DNA of 64,000 nt, from assembly GCA_905205665.1 (NCBI GenBank), contig CAJLEF010000004.1:1-64000 (forward strand), in the 5' to 3' direction. The DNA is from an uncultured Bacillota bacterium. GTDB lineage: Bacteria > Bacillota_I > Bacilli_A > RF39 > UBA660. Every line of letters begins with the position of its first letter. The first letter of the stretch is position 1. Position numbers and translations under genes: made by a program. A model generated the notes under the pieces. The model was not told where the DNA came from and did no database searches. It saw only the letters and a list, made by a program, of their open reading frames with translations. Below, piece after piece: positions 62,363-64,000 of the stretch.

Positions 62363-62722
62363 TGTTACAATAAGAAAAATGAAAATAAAATTATTGATGC
62401 CGGAAATTATAGCAAATATTTAGGCAGTAATACCCAACAGGCTTATTTTTCTATGACAGCTTTAGGAAATGATAAAATTATTTTAACTATAAAAAATAAA
62501 ACTTACGATAGAAATAGCAAGACAACAACTTTAACAGGACACCTTTTGTTCTATAAAAAAGAAAATGGTAGTTGGAATTTAAAGAAAGAACTTAATGCTC
62601 CTGAAAATGGAGTTACTTATTCTAATTCTAGGTATTTATCCAATGAGGTATTACTTCCATTAACAACAAATGCAGCTTTATATAATTCTTATGCTGGTCT
62701 TTATTACATTACTTTCTCTTAG
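62363..62722 (+). pseudogene. Detached 3' end of the giant pilin-like gene
   Basis: Directly after the TAA at 62360-62362 the reading frame stays open for 119 codons in the same phase (CYNKKNENKIIDAGNYSKYL, later LTIKNKTYDRNSK and a final AGLYYITFS). Composition and style match the upstream beta domain. A single base change could create the stop. An internal ATG at 62453 has no good ribosome binding site, so separate translation is unlikely. Confidence 0.7.
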
Positions 62723-62736
62723 AAATGAGGAAAAGT

Positions 62737-63003
62737 ATGTTTATTTGTATCTATTTATTTATTTTAAATTTTATAACATTTATTGTTTTTGGCTTAGATA
62801 AATTAAAAGCTAAAAAACATAAATGGAGAATTAAAGTGAGTACTTTGTTAGGTTTATGTTTTTTAGGTGGATCTTTAGGTGGCTTAATAGGAATGTATAC
62901 TTTTAGGCATAAGACAAAACAGAAATATTTTACTATAGGTGTACCACTTATGTTAATAACACAAGTGGTACTTATTATTTATCTATATACTAAATTAATA
63001 TAA
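62737..63003 (+). CDS. DUF1294 family membrane protein
   Basis: This 88-residue protein has the DUF1294 pattern: a first hydrophobic helix, [39 protein letters not shown] and a last hydrophobic helix. The family is small, membrane-bound and of unknown role. The start at 62737 follows TGAGG six bases upstream; an in-frame ATG at 62725 is possible. Confidence 0.85.
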   Translation: MFICIYLFILNFITFIVFGLDKLKAKKHKWRIKVSTLLGLCFLGGSLGGLIGMYTFRHKTKQKYFTIGVPLMLITQVVLIIYLYTKLI

Positions 63004-63053
63004 ATGTTGCATTTTTAAACAAAATAATATATTGTTTAAACTATGGTGATGAT

Positions 63054-64000
63054 ATGAAAGAAGAAAATGTTGCAAAAATATTAAAAAAGATAAGAGAAAG
63101 TAAAAATTTAACACAAGATGAAGTGGCAAGTAAACTTAGTCTTGGAAGAAACGCTATTGTGAGAATTGAATCAGGTAAAAGAAAAGTAAGTGCTAGTGAA
63201 CTAAGTCAATTTGAAAAATTATATAATATTGATTTAGAAGATTATGTTGGAACTTCTAAAAAACAAGAGATTAAAGGCATTATCTTGGCTGGTGGCACTG
63301 GTACGAGACTTTACCCTATAACAGAAGCTACCAGTAAACAGCTTGTTCCTGTTTATGACAAACCTATGATTTTTTATCCTTTAAGTGTTTTAATGGAAGC
63401 TAACATAAGAGATATTTTAATTATTACAACGAAAGAAGATCAAGAAAACTTTAAAAGACTTCTAGGGGATGGTACTCGATTTGGTATTCATTTATCTTAT
63501 ATGGTGCAACCTAAACCAAATGGTCTTGCGGAAGCTTTTATTTTAGGAGAAGAATTTATTGGTGATGCTCCTTGTGCTATGATTTTAGGAGATAACATTT
63601 ATTTTGGTAATGGTTTGGAAAAAGAACTTACTAAAGCCATTAATAATGCCGTATCAGAAGATGCTACTATTTTTGGATATAAAGTAAAAGATCCTGAAAG
63701 ATTTGGTATTATGGAAATAGATGAGTACAACAATGTTTTATCAGTTGAAGAAAAACCATTACATCCTAAAAGTGATTATGCTATCACAGGGTTATATTTC
63801 TATCCCAAAGGAGTTTCATCTATGGCTAAAATGGTAAAACCAAGTCAAAGAGGAGAACTTGAAATAACGAGTTTAAATGATTTATATCTAAAACAGAATA
63901 AATTAAAAGCAAGATTACTTGGTGACGGTTATACTTGGTTTGACACCGGAACTTTTGAATCTTTATTAGATGCTTCTAATATGATAAGGACGATTGAAAA
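63054..64000 (+). CDS. rmlA: XRE-type HTH fused to RmlA-like glucose-1-phosphate thymidylyltransferase (partial)
   Basis: An open frame starts at 63054 after GGTGATG and runs off the window (315 codons seen). Residues 1-65 are a Cro/C1-type helix-turn-helix ([38 protein letters not shown]). After a seven-residue linker, from about residue 73, comes a sugar nucleotidyltransferase with the RmlA motifs [40 protein letters not shown] and GYTWFDTGT. RmlA makes dTDP-glucose, the first step to dTDP-rhamnose. The frame is continuous across the junction. Such a fusion could tie gene control to the precursor pool; this is inference. The C terminus and downstream rml genes lie outside the window. Confidence 0.88.
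   Translation, partial: MKEENVAKILKKIRESKNLTQDEVASKLSLGRNAIVRIESGKRKVSASELSQFEKLYNIDLEDYVGTSKKQEIKGIILAGGTGTRLYPITEATSKQLVPVYDKPMIFYPLSVLMEANIRDILIITTKEDQENFKRLLGDGTRFGIHLSYMVQPKPNGLAEAFILGEEFIGDAPCAMILGDNIYFGNGLEKELTKAINNAVSEDATIFGYKVKDPERFGIMEIDEYNNVLSVEEKPLHPKSDYAITGLYFYPKGVSSMAKMVKPSQRGELEITSLNDLYLKQNKLKARLLGDGYTWFDTGTFESLLDASNMIRTIE

Noticed and set aside
62453..62722. Independent 89-residue gene after the giant pilin gene
   Set aside because: It is in the same frame as the upstream gene, directly after one stop codon and without a good ribosome binding site, so it is the detached 3' end.

Overview
The window is AT-rich DNA from a low-GC Firmicute. The genetic code is standard: TGA is used as a stop in several ATGA overlaps (15261-15264, 38624-38627, 48971-48974). 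Gene content suggests a member of the Bacilli or a neighbouring uncultivated gut lineage: spoIVA-hup, a SpoIIB-like gene next to radC, spoVD-mraY, ftsK/spoIIIE, a suf operon with SufU, and GGTGAT- or GGAGG-type ribosome binding sites. Lineage is inferred from content and order only. Sporulation-associated genes (spoIVA, spoVD, a SpoIIB-like SPOR protein) suggest spore formation or descent from a spore former.

Layout. (1) 1-638: the right part of a type III toxin-antitoxin locus, with 36-nt tandem repeats (ToxI-like RNA antitoxin), a terminator and a ToxN/AbiQ-family endoribonuclease. (2) 710-5399: spoIVA, hup (HU), an M18 aminopeptidase on the minus strand, and pyk. (3) 5412-17067: the most unusual block. 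Seven consecutive genes encode proteins with the same C-terminal two-helix VirB2/TrbC-pilin-like module and conserved cysteines. Six have signal peptides, five carry N-terminal ectodomains of varying size, and one of these is a C39-like cysteine peptidase. They are followed by VirB6/TrbL-, VirB3/PrgI- and (split) VirB4-like genes. No relaxase, VirD4 coupling protein or VirB8 is visible, so this looks like a dedicated type IV secretion-like surface machine rather than a conjugative element. (4) 17261-25857: a CDP-alcohol phosphatidyltransferase-HD fusion, FtsK/SpoIIIE, two secreted cell-wall enzymes, a glycosyltransferase and an unknown gene. (5) 25875-28910: a reduced suf operon (sufC, a very short sufD-like gene, sufS, sufU). 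(6) 28976-43527: housekeeping and envelope genes (miaB, SpoIIB-like, radC, vanZ-like, an amidoligase-like gene, spoVD, mraY, a HAD phosphatase, an ECF sigma factor with a putative anti-sigma, VanY-type carboxypeptidase, tRNA-Met, recD2) plus small ORFs.

(7) 43562-45593: a secreted protein with a camelysin/TasA-like N terminus. Its C terminus is a GC-rich, adenine-poor stretch rich in NNY codons, followed by a GC-rich non-coding tail with a perfect 12-bp hairpin. This looks like the variable region of a diversity-generating retroelement target whose reverse transcriptase and template lie elsewhere. (8) 45594-46976: a large unknown gene. (9) 47069-55881: a capsule or exopolysaccharide operon (priming sugar transferase, three glycosyltransferases, Wzy-like polymerase, pyruvyl transferase, Wzx flippase, nitroreductase-like protein). 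(10) 55882-59454: an accessory patch with a HEPN-like gene bracketed by 60-bp direct repeats, a NERD-domain gene and a decayed transposase. (11) 59537-64000: a giant type IV pilin-like protein with Ig-like repeats, cut by one in-frame TAA; a DUF1294 protein; and the start of a gene that fuses an XRE-type helix-turn-helix to an RmlA-type nucleotidyltransferase, running off the window.

How the genes work together: much of the window concerns the cell surface (peptidoglycan synthesis and trimming, polysaccharide export, a pilin-like protein, a putative diversified surface protein and a type IV secretion-like machine). This fits a host- or community-associated bacterium that invests in variable surface structures.
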